Assembly: GCA_031292275.1 (NCBI GenBank)
Contig: JARLHL010000017.1
Span: forward strand, 59,279 to 123,278
From: Desulfocapsaceae bacterium
Lineage (GTDB): Bacteria; Desulfobacterota; Desulfobulbia; Desulfobulbales; Desulfocapsaceae
Direction of reading: 5' to 3'
DNA: 64,000 nucleotides
The notes under the pieces: model-generated
The model's database searches: none
Seen by the model: only the letters and a program-made list of their open reading frames with translations
Told to the model about the DNA's origin: nothing
Position numbers and translations under genes: made by a program
Shown: positions 46,701 through 55,556 of the stretch, in pieces
How positions within the stretch are numbered: position 1 is the first letter of the stretch
Layout: every line of letters begins with the position of its first letter

Positions 46701-46789
46701 CTCCGATATTTTTCCTCGGCCTGTTTGCGCAGACTCTGAACAGGACACGGGGCCATGGTTTTTCCAGAGGAATGTTCCGGACTACGCAT
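43709..46789 (-). CDS. Hybrid histidine kinase PAS-GAF-PAS-PAS-HisKA-HATPase-REC
   Basis: This is a 1026-residue soluble kinase. An N-terminal helical region precedes PAS1 (about 80-195, [13 protein letters not shown]), a GAF domain (about 215-390), PAS2 (about 395-520) and PAS3 (about 525-640). The dimerisation helix has the His in [15 protein letters not shown] (about 660), and the HATPase has [10 protein letters not shown] and [10 protein letters not shown] (about 760-870). The receiver (about 895-1020) has Asp in [11 protein letters not shown] and Lys in LAMKPLIK. No transmembrane helix is visible, so the input is cytoplasmic. The start has GGGAG seven bases upstream. It diverges from the next kinase gene and no separate output regulator lies beside it. 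Confidence 0.93.
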   Translation of the reverse strand: MRSPEHSSGKTMAPCPVQSLRKQAEEKYRSLDKLPLETLGIEETRSLIYELRVHQIELEMQKEELRRAQEDLEASRERFVDLYDFAPVGYITMTQDGMVLEANLAASSLLGLPKAELLRWPLGRFVLPESLDDYDRYLLQLFENADLQTCELNMLRFDGSVFWARLESTGGRDAKTGQPVCRILLTDITERKRLRIYRQLSNEVLEILNESDVFQTSIHRIVDSIRRRTGCDAVGIRLQSGDDFPYYAQQGFLEDFLATENSLVACDQDGHIELGPDGSVRLECICGLVISGAADPSNPLFTPVGSCWTNDSYLLLSLSPDEDPRINPRNRCIHGGYRSIALIPIRAKQQIVGLLQLNHRQKGKFSLDEINALEGISSHIGGALLRRKAEETLRESEETYRALITGLPDLVMRFDHEGRHLFVSENIEEILNLPAREIIGKTHRELGFPEEFCRKWEESIGRVFASGEPFEDETSYEGRQGTAIHNWRILPECDGHGGVQTVISLGRDVTAHHRAEKNYQTLFNEMLDSFALHEIICDDTGAPVNYRFLAVNPAFEKMMGLKAADIVGRTVLEVTPEIESRWIDIYGRVAFTGQPIHFERYAAGLQKHFDVKAFRPGPGQFACIFADITERKHDAIEKKKLTDQLHQAQKMEAIGTLAGGIAHDFNNILGAILGYAEMIQDDCAPDSRTAQDIREVIRAGMRARDLVKQILAFSRQVETDRVPLQPETVIREAVRLLRSSLPTTITIQLDLDPNAGIILADPTHIHQILINLCTNAFHAMEGAGGILSISLKRKAISSANGSAPSADFADFIVLSVGDTGTGMAPETLERMFDPFFTTKETGKGTGMGLAIIHGIVQSYGGFITCHSRLGEGSVFHIHLPAQVEETAPPVNPVQITPVGTERILFVDDEKVLAEMARNMLVRLGYSVTVRTDSLEALEIFRNQPDAFDLVITDQTMPGMTGVDLAREMLEIRKDILIILCTGYSNLITEEQAEAMGIKHLAMKPLIKKDFSFLIRRTLDRDRSGRG

Positions 46790-47162
46790 ATTTGTTCTCC
46801 CGCGGGCAAAATAACATTCCTAATCGCCGAAACTCAGATCCAGGGAGCGACGGTACTCTGTTAAGACCGAAGTCCTCCGCTGCGTGTTCCGCCCCCCCAC
46901 AGAATCTGACAGACAGCTCAGACAGCATCCGGAGACATCATACCTCCGCTTCTTCCCCGTTACAACAGTGCTGATCCAATCAGCTCACACAAAGCGCTCA
47001 CAACCTGCAGTCGGAACGTCCCGCAAGGCCCCTGGGGCCGTGCTGTTTTTCAACCGTCCCCCCAAAAGACCAGAAACGTCCTCCGGGACAGGGCGAACCA
47101 TAACAGACAAATTGCCCACCTGGTTCTTGATTAAACTGAATATGTGTGGCAGGATTATAAAT
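46790..47162. other. Divergent intergenic region between two kinase genes
   Basis: The two flanking kinases diverge, so promoters for both should lie here. The right-hand frame is open back to 46884 but that part is compositionally unlike protein and is judged non-coding. No strong consensus promoter or operator is evident. Confidence 0.4.
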
Positions 47163-49994
47163 ATGTATGACATGAATGCCGCCACTGAAAATCCTGAGCC
47201 GACTCTACGCCCCTGCGCCTTTAACACTCTGCCAACAGGCATTGCGGTACCCGTAAAGTACCGTATTGCCCTCTTCCTTGCGATAGTTGCAGCCGGCCTG
47301 GCGGCAAACTTTCTCAACGTCTCCCTCTTTCTCGATATCCGTTTCATCTTCGGCAGCATCTTCGCCATGCTGGCTCTACAGCTCTTCGGTCCCGGCTGGG
47401 GGACGCTGGCTGCAGCCATTATCGCCGCCCCTCTTTGCTTACCCTGGAGTCATCTCTTTCTCTGCATCGTGCCGACTGCCGAAACGGCCACCGTCGGCTG
47501 GCTGATGTCCCGCCACCGGGTCGGCATGGTAACGGCCGACACCCTGTTCTGGCTGATTATCGGCACGCCGCTGGCTCTCCTGTTCCATTATCTTGTCATG
47601 CCCGTTACTCTCAGCAATACCGACATAATCAAACAGGCAATAAACGGTCTTGCCAATGCCCTGATCGCCCGCCTGATCTTCACAGGTTTCATTCTCTGCT
47701 CAAGGTCGGCACCGACATCGCTCAAAGACCTCATCTGCAATCTGCTGTCCTTTTTTCTGCTCTGCCCGGTCCTGACAATGCTGACAGCGGAGAGCCGATC
47801 CGATCTGGACGAGACGACCCGCAACATCCATATCACCCTGATTCAGACTGCCGAAGACATCAACCACTTCCTGCAGACCTGGCTTGGCAACAGAAAAATC
47901 GCCATTGTTCACCTGGCAGAGCTGGCCGTCTCCGCCTCTCCGCAGCAGATGGAGCCCAGCCTGGAGCTTGCAGTAAAAACGGATATCAATAATTTCAAAA
48001 GAATAGGGCTTCTCAACACAGAGGCGACAATCACCGCCCTCTATCCTCCTGTCGATGAAAAGGGGCAGAACTGCATCAATAAAACCCTCACCGGCCATCT
48101 CTTTGTCACCGAGCTTCGTCAAACCCTCAAACCCATGATCTCGGAAGTGGTCATGGACAGGATCGCCAGGCCCGGTCCCATGGTGGCAATGCTTGCGCCA
48201 GTGACCGCCAAAGGACAGTATACCGGCTCCATAGCAGGGGTCTTGGGCCTGGAGGAGATTCGGGCCCTCCTTGACAAGGCATCCAACCACAATGCCATGT
48301 TTTATACCCTGATTGACAGAAACGGCAGTGTCATTATGTCAAACCGTCCCGATCAGACGGTCATGACGCCTTTTACCAAGACTCCGGGGACGATCAAATA
48401 CCTCGAGTCGGACATCAGCCAATGGACGCCGGTCCTGCCGCCAAATGCCTCACCTTACGAGCGTTGGACCAAGTCCTTTTACGTATCTGAGACCAGCCTG
48501 GGGGCTCTGTCGGAATGGAAACTGATTCTCGAGCTGCCAGTGGCCCCCTTCCAAAAGATGCTCTCTGACAATTATACCGGCAAGCTCAGCCTGCTGTTCC
48601 TGATCCTGATCTGCGCCCTGGCCCTTGCCGAACTGGCCAGCCACTGGCTCCTCGTCACATTCGAGAGGCTGTGCCTGGTCACCCGGGACCTGCCAGCCAA
48701 GCTGGGACACGAACAAGGAATAATATGGCCTGACAGCACCATAAGCGAGGCAAAAAATCTGATTGACAATTTCAGGGAAATGGCCGACATACTCTCCTTG
48801 AAATTCAATGAAATAAGACACATAAATGCGAACCTCGAGCAGAGGGTCAAAGAAAGAACGGCCAAACTGAAGGAAGGGGAGGAACGATACCGTTCGATCC
48901 TTGATGCCTCACCCGACAGCATCACCATCACGGACATGGAGGGTCGGATTGGCATGGTCTCTCCGATGGGCGCGTCCATGTTCGGTTTGGATGGGCAGAT
49001 GATCGGCGCCGGACAGTTGATCACCGACTTCATCGTCCCGGAGGATCGGGAGCGGGCACTGGCCAATATCCCTGCAAGGATCCACGGCGCTATGCCGAGT
49101 CCCCATGAATACCGCGGTCTGCGCAGGGATGGCACCACCTTCGACATCGAGGTGAACCGCGATTTCATCCGCGGTGCCGACGGTCAGGCTGCGGCCATCG
49201 TTTTCGTTATCCGCGATATAACCAACCGTAAGCGGATTGAGGCGGAAAATGCCCTGCTTGAGGAACGCAATCGCCAGCTCCAGAAAAATGAGAGCCTGGG
49301 ACGCATGGCCGGGGCCATCGCCCACACATTCAACAATCTTCTCACCGCCGTGATGGGGAATCTGGATATTGCCCTTGAAGACCTGCCGCCCGATTCAGAG
49401 CTTGCAGTCTGCCTGCAGCATGCGATGAAAGCCACATACCGGGCAGCCGAGGTCAGCAGCCTGATGCGTACCTATCTGGGTCAGACAACGGGGAAACAGG
49501 TGCCGGTTGACCTTGCCGCCATCTGCAGGCAGAGTCTGCAACAGGTCCCGATCTCAGTGCTCAATACCGCCGTCGTCAAAACCAATTTCCCCAACCCGGG
49601 ACCAACGGTAAAGGCCAACGCCGAACAGGTACAGCATATTCTAACCAATCTGCTCACCAACTCCCTGGAGGCCATGGGAGAGGGTAAGGGTGCAATCGAG
49701 GTGACCGTCAAGAGAGTGGTTACCGCGAATATCCCCTCCAGACATCGCTTCCCCTTTGACTGGCAGCCAGAGACTCCCAGCTATGCCTGTTTGGAAGTCA
49801 GGGATGAGGGCTGCGGCATCCCGGAGGCGGATATCGACACTCTCTTCGATCCATTTTTCACGACCAAGTTCACCGGGCGGGGACTTGGCCTCCCCGTTGT
49901 CCTGGGAATCCTCAAGGCCCATGCCGGAGCCATCGTCGTGGAGAGTGCGCCTGGTCGCGGGACCTTGTTGCAGGTATTTTTCCCCTGCACATGA
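47163..49994 (+). CDS. Membrane sensor histidine kinase (MASE1-like, Cache, PAS, kinase)
   Basis: This is a 943-residue sensor. Its first ~225 residues form a multi-helix integral membrane sensor like MASE1 (FLNVSLFLDIRFIFGSIF, LQLFGPGWGTLAAAIIAAP). A periplasmic Cache-like region (about 240-470) and another membrane helix (about 477-500) follow. The cytoplasmic part has a coiled linker, a PAS domain (about 576-690), a HisKA with the His in GAIAHTFNNLLTAVM (about 718) and a HATPase domain ([31 protein letters not shown]). I start at 47163, where AGGA lies 8 bases upstream. It ends without a receiver, so an external regulator is needed. Confidence 0.85.
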   Translation: MYDMNAATENPEPTLRPCAFNTLPTGIAVPVKYRIALFLAIVAAGLAANFLNVSLFLDIRFIFGSIFAMLALQLFGPGWGTLAAAIIAAPLCLPWSHLFLCIVPTAETATVGWLMSRHRVGMVTADTLFWLIIGTPLALLFHYLVMPVTLSNTDIIKQAINGLANALIARLIFTGFILCSRSAPTSLKDLICNLLSFFLLCPVLTMLTAESRSDLDETTRNIHITLIQTAEDINHFLQTWLGNRKIAIVHLAELAVSASPQQMEPSLELAVKTDINNFKRIGLLNTEATITALYPPVDEKGQNCINKTLTGHLFVTELRQTLKPMISEVVMDRIARPGPMVAMLAPVTAKGQYTGSIAGVLGLEEIRALLDKASNHNAMFYTLIDRNGSVIMSNRPDQTVMTPFTKTPGTIKYLESDISQWTPVLPPNASPYERWTKSFYVSETSLGALSEWKLILELPVAPFQKMLSDNYTGKLSLLFLILICALALAELASHWLLVTFERLCLVTRDLPAKLGHEQGIIWPDSTISEAKNLIDNFREMADILSLKFNEIRHINANLEQRVKERTAKLKEGEERYRSILDASPDSITITDMEGRIGMVSPMGASMFGLDGQMIGAGQLITDFIVPEDRERALANIPARIHGAMPSPHEYRGLRRDGTTFDIEVNRDFIRGADGQAAAIVFVIRDITNRKRIEAENALLEERNRQLQKNESLGRMAGAIAHTFNNLLTAVMGNLDIALEDLPPDSELAVCLQHAMKATYRAAEVSSLMRTYLGQTTGKQVPVDLAAICRQSLQQVPISVLNTAVVKTNFPNPGPTVKANAEQVQHILTNLLTNSLEAMGEGKGAIEVTVKRVVTANIPSRHRFPFDWQPETPSYACLEVRDEGCGIPEADIDTLFDPFFTTKFTGRGLGLPVVLGILKAHAGAIVVESAPGRGTLLQVFFPCT

Positions 49995-50393
49995 GTCTTG
50001 AGTACCCCCTCACCATGACTTCAATCGGCGGATAGCTTCCTCCCATAACCCGACTGCCCTGCAACTCCCTCAAGGCCTCGATACGTTTCCGGCAAACTGC
50101 ACAGTGCTGCCGAACATGAAAATTTCGCTGCTGCCAAATACGCCCCTATTATCACTATACTTTTTTGATTATTTATATATTTTTCCTATGCAACAAGTCT
50201 ATTATTCATTATAGTGCAATATTATGCAGCCCCCTCCAAAGAAAATATTTGCCTGAAACAAATTGTTGGAAATTCAGGTATCAACCAGCTTGAATTCCGG
50301 CAGCCAGTTAGAGTTAACACTACATTGCCACAGGAAACTCTGAATTTTTGATGTCGACTCTCCTTATTTGATAATTTTTATCAAGGGAAGCAC
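49995..50393. other. Intergenic region before the invasin gene, AT-rich
   Basis: This spacer is AT-rich around 50150-50230. A weak sigma-70-like pair, TTGATG (50348-50353) and GATAAT (50370-50375) with a 16-base spacer, lies just before the gene. GATAATTTTTATC is also a short palindrome. No gene or RNA element is recognised. Confidence 0.35.
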
Positions 50394-53300
50394 ATGAAAA
50401 AAACATTGTATTGTCCGGCAGAATTCCACCCGGCTCCCGCGAGGCCCCCCGCCCGTCTTCCTCACAGTTTATTTTGCCGCCTTCTGGGTTTTGTCCTCAC
50501 CCTCACCCTGATTATGTCCCTGACAGGGAGCAAGGCAGGTGACGGCGCTTCCTCCATACTGGCCGGCTTGACAGGGGAAGGCAGTACATCCGGCCCCGGT
50601 CCGGATCCGCGATTGGGCCGCAATGTCTATCAACCGGGCGACGACCCCGTCGTCAACCAAGATTCCGGCTTCAGCGACGCCATTGCCGGACGCCGTACCG
50701 ACAGCGACGGTTTAGACCGGGCTGACGCTGTCCTGCAGCGCGGGCTGTCCTACGGCCAGGGCGCAGCCAACTCCTTCGGGGAGAGGACCCTGTCCGGTCT
50801 CGTCGACGGCGGCCGCGCCCGCCTCAACTTCAGCATCGGCAGTGACGGAAAACTCTCCGGCGAAGGCGATGCACTTTTCCCCCTGCATGACAGCAAATAC
50901 ACCACAACCTATAGCCAGGTCGGGACGCGTTCGATGTGGGATAGCCGCTGGATTGGCAACCTGGGCCTGGGCCAGCGCTGGTTTCCCTTTGCCACAGGAG
51001 AAGGAAAGAGCGAAGACTCCGGCAAGTGGATGTTCGGTTATAACGCCTTCTACGATTACGACTTCACCCGCGGCCACCAGCGAGGCGGCCTGGGTCTTGA
51101 GGCCCAGTATGACTGGCTGAAGCTCGCATCCAACTGCTATTTCCCACTCTCCGGCTGGAAGGATACGCAGGAAAGCGATCCCCTGTCAGAGCTCTATTAT
51201 TACCAGGAGCGTCCGGCTCGGGGATGGGATATACGAGCCAAAGGCTACCTGCCCTTCTATCGCAACCTGGCCCTGACCGGAGGATATTCCCGGTGGTACG
51301 GCAACGCCGTGGGCATATTCAGCTCCGATACTCAGGAAAAGGATCCCAAAATCTGGAGCTACGGCCTGGAATACACTCCGGTGCCGCTGATATCCGGCTA
51401 TGTGAACCAGAGCACCACTGAACAGGGCCGTTCGAATACCGAAGTGGGCCTGCACCTGACCTACTATTTTCAGATGCCGTGGGAGGAGCAGATACGGCAC
51501 TCCAAGGTGGCAGAGCTGCGGACAGTGGACGGCAGCCGCCATGAATTTGTGGACCGTGAAAACCGGATCATCCTGGAATACCAGGCAAAAAATGTCATTG
51601 AAATTGTGTGGGTCAACCAAAATTCCGCACAGTTTTACAAGGGCATTCCAACGAATATCCTGCTGAGGGTCTTTCGCAATGGCCAGCCCCTGCGACGCCA
51701 GGCTGTAAGCATGAGTAGCCCGGACGGCTTCACCATCGCCAGGGCACAGCCTCCGGCTTCTCACACCCTTCTTGCTCAAGCCTCCGCCATTCTTACTGAT
51801 CTCTTTAGCGCACCTTCCGCCAATGCCGCCACCACCACCCTCAGCAAAATCACCGATGACAACGGAGAGGTGACGTTCCAGCTCACCCCGCTTCATACAG
51901 GAGCAAGCACACAATATGCCGAGGTGCAGGGCTACCGCCTGGCCCTTCCCATCGTTGTGGCAGGGCCAGCCACCAGCACTTTGAGCCTGACTCCCGACAG
52001 CCCGCAGACCTACCCTGTTGGTCAGACCGTGGTCAACTCCGGTTTCACCCTGAAAGAAAATGGCCTGCCTGTGGCGAACACAGCTCTCGTTCTGGGATGG
52101 AGCGGAGCAGGGGCCTTCGGCACCCCGCCCACGGCCGTTACGACCGATGCCTCCGGACATTTCAACCTGACCAGTCTGCTGGGGTTGACCGCCGGCACAG
52201 TAACGCTGACGGCCTCGCTGCCCAGCGGCCAAACAGTGAGCTGCACCCTGACCATCGGTGCCGGACCGCTCGGTCTGGCACCGGACATCAACACCGACTA
52301 TCTGGTGGGCCCGGTCGTTCCTAACGTCGGCTTCACCATGCGGGAGGGCGATCTGCCTGTGGCCAACAGGACACTCTCTTTGAGCTGGAGCGGTACCGGT
52401 GCATTTCTCAACCCGCCTGCCACGGCAACTACGGACGCCAACGGGCATTTTATCTTGCCCTTCCTTGAGGGAAAGGCCATCGGAACAGTAATGATGACGG
52501 CCACGCTGCCGGATTCCCGCACGGCAATCTGTACGCTGAACGTTGCCAGCGGAACGCTCTATCTGACCGTTGTCACCGCGCAGTACTACCCGGTCGGGAT
52601 GACAGTGGCAAATGTACAGTTTAGCCTGACCAACCATGGTGCGCCGGTGCCAGGTACAACGGTGAGCCTGAGCTGGTCTGGCAACGGCGCATTTCTCAAC
52701 CCGCCTGCCACGGCAACCACGGATGTAAATGGCAAGTTCAGCCTGAATCTTACAGGGCTGACGGCAGGAATTGCTGTCGTCACCGCAACGACAGGGGGGA
52801 GCACCTCAAACGGCTGTGGGCTTATTGTAAACCAGCCCAGTATCGTTCTCACCGGCCCTGCCAGCATAGGCAGTTTCGTCGGCACAGGCAAAGGCACGGC
52901 GGCACTGACTGCCAGCGTCCGGGATAGCAATAGCAACCCCGTCTCCGGGGCGACAGTGAGCTGGCATATCGTGTCTGCCGCAAACCATGCAGCCGCCATG
53001 GCAAGCGGCTGGGGAAACAAAAAAACCGGTCTGTATTGGGATGTCACGCCGACGGCGACGACAGTGGGCGCACTGAGCAGCGAACTGGCGGACACCACCT
53101 CAGTGACCAACCCGGCCGGGAAGGCAGTAATAGACCTGACAGACATTCTTGGCGAACGGGATATCACAGTGCAGGCCGCTGTAACCATCAATGGGCAGCT
53201 GTATACGGCGACAAGACTCACAACTTTCGGGAGCGGACCCCTGTCGGTCTTTGCCGGGCCGCCTTCCTCGAGCCAATTATTATGGACGGACGCCTATAAT

Positions 53301-53585
53301 TATTGCAACGGCACTGCCTATACAGGCAACCCCGCTGCCTGGACAACGGCATCCGGCTATGTCGGGGCTCCAAAGATGGCTACTGTTGCGCAATTGCGGG
53401 CAGTGGCCTTCTCGACACTGTCCCTATCGGCCTATGGAGCGGCATATGCTGCCGGATGGCCCCATAATGTTGTCTGGAGCGGCGAGGCCAGTGACGCCAA
53501 CTCTGCCTATCAGGTGAATCTGGGGGCCAACATCCCCACCGGGGACAGGTTTGACCTGTTGTACCGCACGGTTTGCGATAAGTAA
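50394..53585 (+). CDS. Inverse autotransporter adhesin (intimin/invasin family)
   Basis: This is a 1063-residue outer-membrane adhesin. A long signal peptide (up to about residue 50) is followed by an inverse-autotransporter beta-barrel of about 110-390 (GLGLGQRWFPFATGEGK region, FGYNAFYDYDFTRGH, YSRWYGNAVG), in which the passenger is C-terminal and surface-exposed. The passenger has several bacterial Ig-like (Big) domains, three of them close repeats (about 527-806), and a C-terminal domain with two Cys (YNYCNG and RTVCDK), which may be a lectin-like tip. Such proteins anchor cells to host or other bacterial surfaces. It has an AGGGAAG ribosome-binding site. Flanks: a kinase upstream and an MFS gene convergent downstream. 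Confidence 0.9.
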   Translation: MKKTLYCPAEFHPAPARPPARLPHSLFCRLLGFVLTLTLIMSLTGSKAGDGASSILAGLTGEGSTSGPGPDPRLGRNVYQPGDDPVVNQDSGFSDAIAGRRTDSDGLDRADAVLQRGLSYGQGAANSFGERTLSGLVDGGRARLNFSIGSDGKLSGEGDALFPLHDSKYTTTYSQVGTRSMWDSRWIGNLGLGQRWFPFATGEGKSEDSGKWMFGYNAFYDYDFTRGHQRGGLGLEAQYDWLKLASNCYFPLSGWKDTQESDPLSELYYYQERPARGWDIRAKGYLPFYRNLALTGGYSRWYGNAVGIFSSDTQEKDPKIWSYGLEYTPVPLISGYVNQSTTEQGRSNTEVGLHLTYYFQMPWEEQIRHSKVAELRTVDGSRHEFVDRENRIILEYQAKNVIEIVWVNQNSAQFYKGIPTNILLRVFRNGQPLRRQAVSMSSPDGFTIARAQPPASHTLLAQASAILTDLFSAPSANAATTTLSKITDDNGEVTFQLTPLHTGASTQYAEVQGYRLALPIVVAGPATSTLSLTPDSPQTYPVGQTVVNSGFTLKENGLPVANTALVLGWSGAGAFGTPPTAVTTDASGHFNLTSLLGLTAGTVTLTASLPSGQTVSCTLTIGAGPLGLAPDINTDYLVGPVVPNVGFTMREGDLPVANRTLSLSWSGTGAFLNPPATATTDANGHFILPFLEGKAIGTVMMTATLPDSRTAICTLNVASGTLYLTVVTAQYYPVGMTVANVQFSLTNHGAPVPGTTVSLSWSGNGAFLNPPATATTDVNGKFSLNLTGLTAGIAVVTATTGGSTSNGCGLIVNQPSIVLTGPASIGSFVGTGKGTAALTASVRDSNSNPVSGATVSWHIVSAANHAAAMASGWGNKKTGLYWDVTPTATTVGALSSELADTTSVTNPAGKAVIDLTDILGERDITVQAAVTINGQLYTATRLTTFGSGPLSVFAGPPSSSQLLWTDAYNYCNGTAYTGNPAAWTTASGYVGAPKMATVAQLRAVAFSTLSLSAYGAAYAAGWPHNVVWSGEASDANSAYQVNLGANIPTGDRFDLLYRTVCDK
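51974..52810 (+). repeat. Three Ig-like repeats within the invasin gene
   Basis: About 90-residue units begin at STLSLTPDSPQTYPVG, LGLAPDINTDYLVG and LYLTVVTAQYYPVG. Each carries the phrase SWSG-x-GAFLNPPATATTD (the first reads GWSGAGAFGTPPTAVTTD). The second and third are more alike than the first, suggesting recent duplication. Confidence 0.8.
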
Positions 53586-53713
53586 CAGGAGGGGACTCAC
53601 GCAGGACCGGGGAGACAGTCCGGTGCAAGGCTATTGCCTCATTCAGGGAAGTTCCTGCTCCAGAGCAGCGGCCAGGAGGGCAATTGAGCGTGTTCCGGCT
53701 GGATCTGCCCCGA

Positions 53714-55108
53714 TTATGAGGCCTGCAGGCACTTCTTTCCCCTGGAAAAGGACAGCACCACCCCCAGACAGGAAAAAACCGCAAAGACAAGCAGGCCTGT
53801 CTTCATGCTGGTAATGAAGGCAGGCAAGGTAGCCCGGGTGATGGCGTTTTTCCCCATGAAAAGCGAAAAGCATAGAGAAACCGTCGTCAGGCTCGCGGCC
53901 ATGCCCAGGGTCCGCATGGCGCCGATCATCCCCGAGGCCACGCCGAACTGTCTCCGCTTAACGCTGCCCATGATGGCCGTTGAATTGGGCGTTATAAAAA
54001 TTCCGAAGCCTGTACCTATGAGCATAAGTTCAACGATTACAAGCCAGAGAGGCATATCCGGCCCTACCGTCAGGGCGGCTAGGAGAAGTCCTGCGGAGCT
54101 GGCCAGCATGCCGCCGGTGGCCAACCGGGCAACCTCGAATCTGTCGGCTACCCTGCCGGCAACAAGGCTCGCCAGGACCTGCATCAGAGGCTGCATGAGC
54201 AGGACGAATCCGGCCTGCCTTGCAGTAAGCCCCTTGGAATACTGAAGGAAGAGGCTCATCAGAAAGGTGATGCCAAATGTCGCGGCATAATTGCCGAAGG
54301 CCGCAAGACAGCTCAAGGCGAAAAAACGGTTGCCGGAAAACAGCGACACATCGAGCAGAGGGCTTGCTGATCGCATCTCCATCCGAATGAAGAGGAAGAG
54401 GCCGCCGATGCCCGCTGCGATCACCGGCAGCCCCAGCAGGGCCTCCCCGGCCCGGGCGGCACCCGTCATAACTAGGCCAACACTCAGCGCATACATCAGG
54501 CTCCCCTTCCAGTCCATGCCTTCACCAGAGGCGTTTCTGCCCATCTCCCGCATCCTGAAAACCCCCACGGCGATGGCCGCCATGCCGATAGGCACTGCCA
54601 TGAGAAAGACATACCGCCAGCCGAAATGCAGGGTCACATAGCCTCCTATCACCGGGCCTGTCGACAGCCCGGTATAGGTGCATGCGGAAACAATACCGAT
54701 TTTTCCGGCCCTCTGCTCGGCAGGATAGGCCGCCGCCACCAGCGCCAGACTCCCGGCAAGAAACATGGCGGCGCCCAGGCCCTGGAAAAAGCGCAGGGTC
54801 ATCACCATGGCGATATTCCTGGAAAAAGCCAAAGAGAACGTCAGGAGGGTAAACAGGAAAAGTCCCGAAAGAAAGACCCGGCGGTGACCGACGATGTCGC
54901 CCAGCCGCCCAAAGGAGAGGATCGACATGGCCAGCGACAAGGCATAGAGCTGCTCGACCAGACCAAGCTGCAGGGCGGATGCCCCCAGATCACGGCCGAC
55001 AGAGGGCAGGGCGACACCCACCGCGGTCAGCATGAAGGGAACCAGATACTGGGCGATGCAGACGGTGATCAGGATTGCCACCGGTGAAGCTGTTGTTTCT
55101 TTTTGCAT
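53714..55108 (-). CDS. MFS transporter, DHA2-like drug exporter
   Basis: This is a 464-residue major facilitator protein with about 14 hydrophobic helices. Diagnostic parts are SFGRLGDIVGHRRVFLSGLF (motif A), RFFQGLGAAMFLAGSLAL (motif B region) and STGPVIGGYVTLHFGWRYVF (motif C). No adaptor or outer-membrane channel gene flanks it, so it probably works alone. The ATG at 55108 begins MQKETTASPVA; longer upstream extension reads non-hydrophobic sequence. It is convergent with the adhesin and divergent from the 5-oxoprolinase-type gene. Confidence 0.87.
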   Translation of the reverse strand: MQKETTASPVAILITVCIAQYLVPFMLTAVGVALPSVGRDLGASALQLGLVEQLYALSLAMSILSFGRLGDIVGHRRVFLSGLFLFTLLTFSLAFSRNIAMVMTLRFFQGLGAAMFLAGSLALVAAAYPAEQRAGKIGIVSACTYTGLSTGPVIGGYVTLHFGWRYVFLMAVPIGMAAIAVGVFRMREMGRNASGEGMDWKGSLMYALSVGLVMTGAARAGEALLGLPVIAAGIGGLFLFIRMEMRSASPLLDVSLFSGNRFFALSCLAAFGNYAATFGITFLMSLFLQYSKGLTARQAGFVLLMQPLMQVLASLVAGRVADRFEVARLATGGMLASSAGLLLAALTVGPDMPLWLVIVELMLIGTGFGIFITPNSTAIMGSVKRRQFGVASGMIGAMRTLGMAASLTTVSLCFSLFMGKNAITRATLPAFITSMKTGLLVFAVFSCLGVVLSFSRGKKCLQAS

Positions 55109-55556
55109 ACAAATGTAGCTGAAAATAGGCCTGCAAAAGTTTATAAAGAGCGGATGCCACGAGCCCCCCGGCAATGCAGGCATCACAGCCGGGAATCCCA
55201 GGATAATGAGGAGAACATCCGGAGATCGGCTGGCTAAACTCACTGTCCTCAACGGGAGACAGATTATTTTTTTGCAATGTCCGAAAATTGCTGTTCTTCT
55301 TGGAGACAGAATTCAATTCTGCCCTCAACGCAACAAGACCATCCCCTCTCCGGCATGGCAAAGCCAGGTTTCTCAAGAGCTTCCATATAAACATATCGCA
55401 GCCATCAGGCCAGATATTTCTGCCGGTGCGGCTTTCCCTGCCGCCGCCTGCGCGGAAGTTTGTATAGACCGTCTTGAATACCCGCGTCTTTTCGGCTATT
55501 TTACAAAACCCTTGAGAATTGAGAAACCTTTCCCATACCGTGTAGATGAACAGACC
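55109..55556. other. Divergent intergenic region
   Basis: The MFS and 5-oxoprolinase-type genes diverge here, so two promoters are expected. The plus-strand frame is open back to 55206, but that part lacks protein-like content and the first well-placed ATG is 55557. No strong regulatory motif is evident. Confidence 0.4.

Noticed and set aside
47142..47163. ATG at 47142 or further upstream as start of the membrane kinase
   Set aside because: The ATG at 47163 has AGGA at the best spacing; upstream codons read proline- and serine-rich non-domain sequence.
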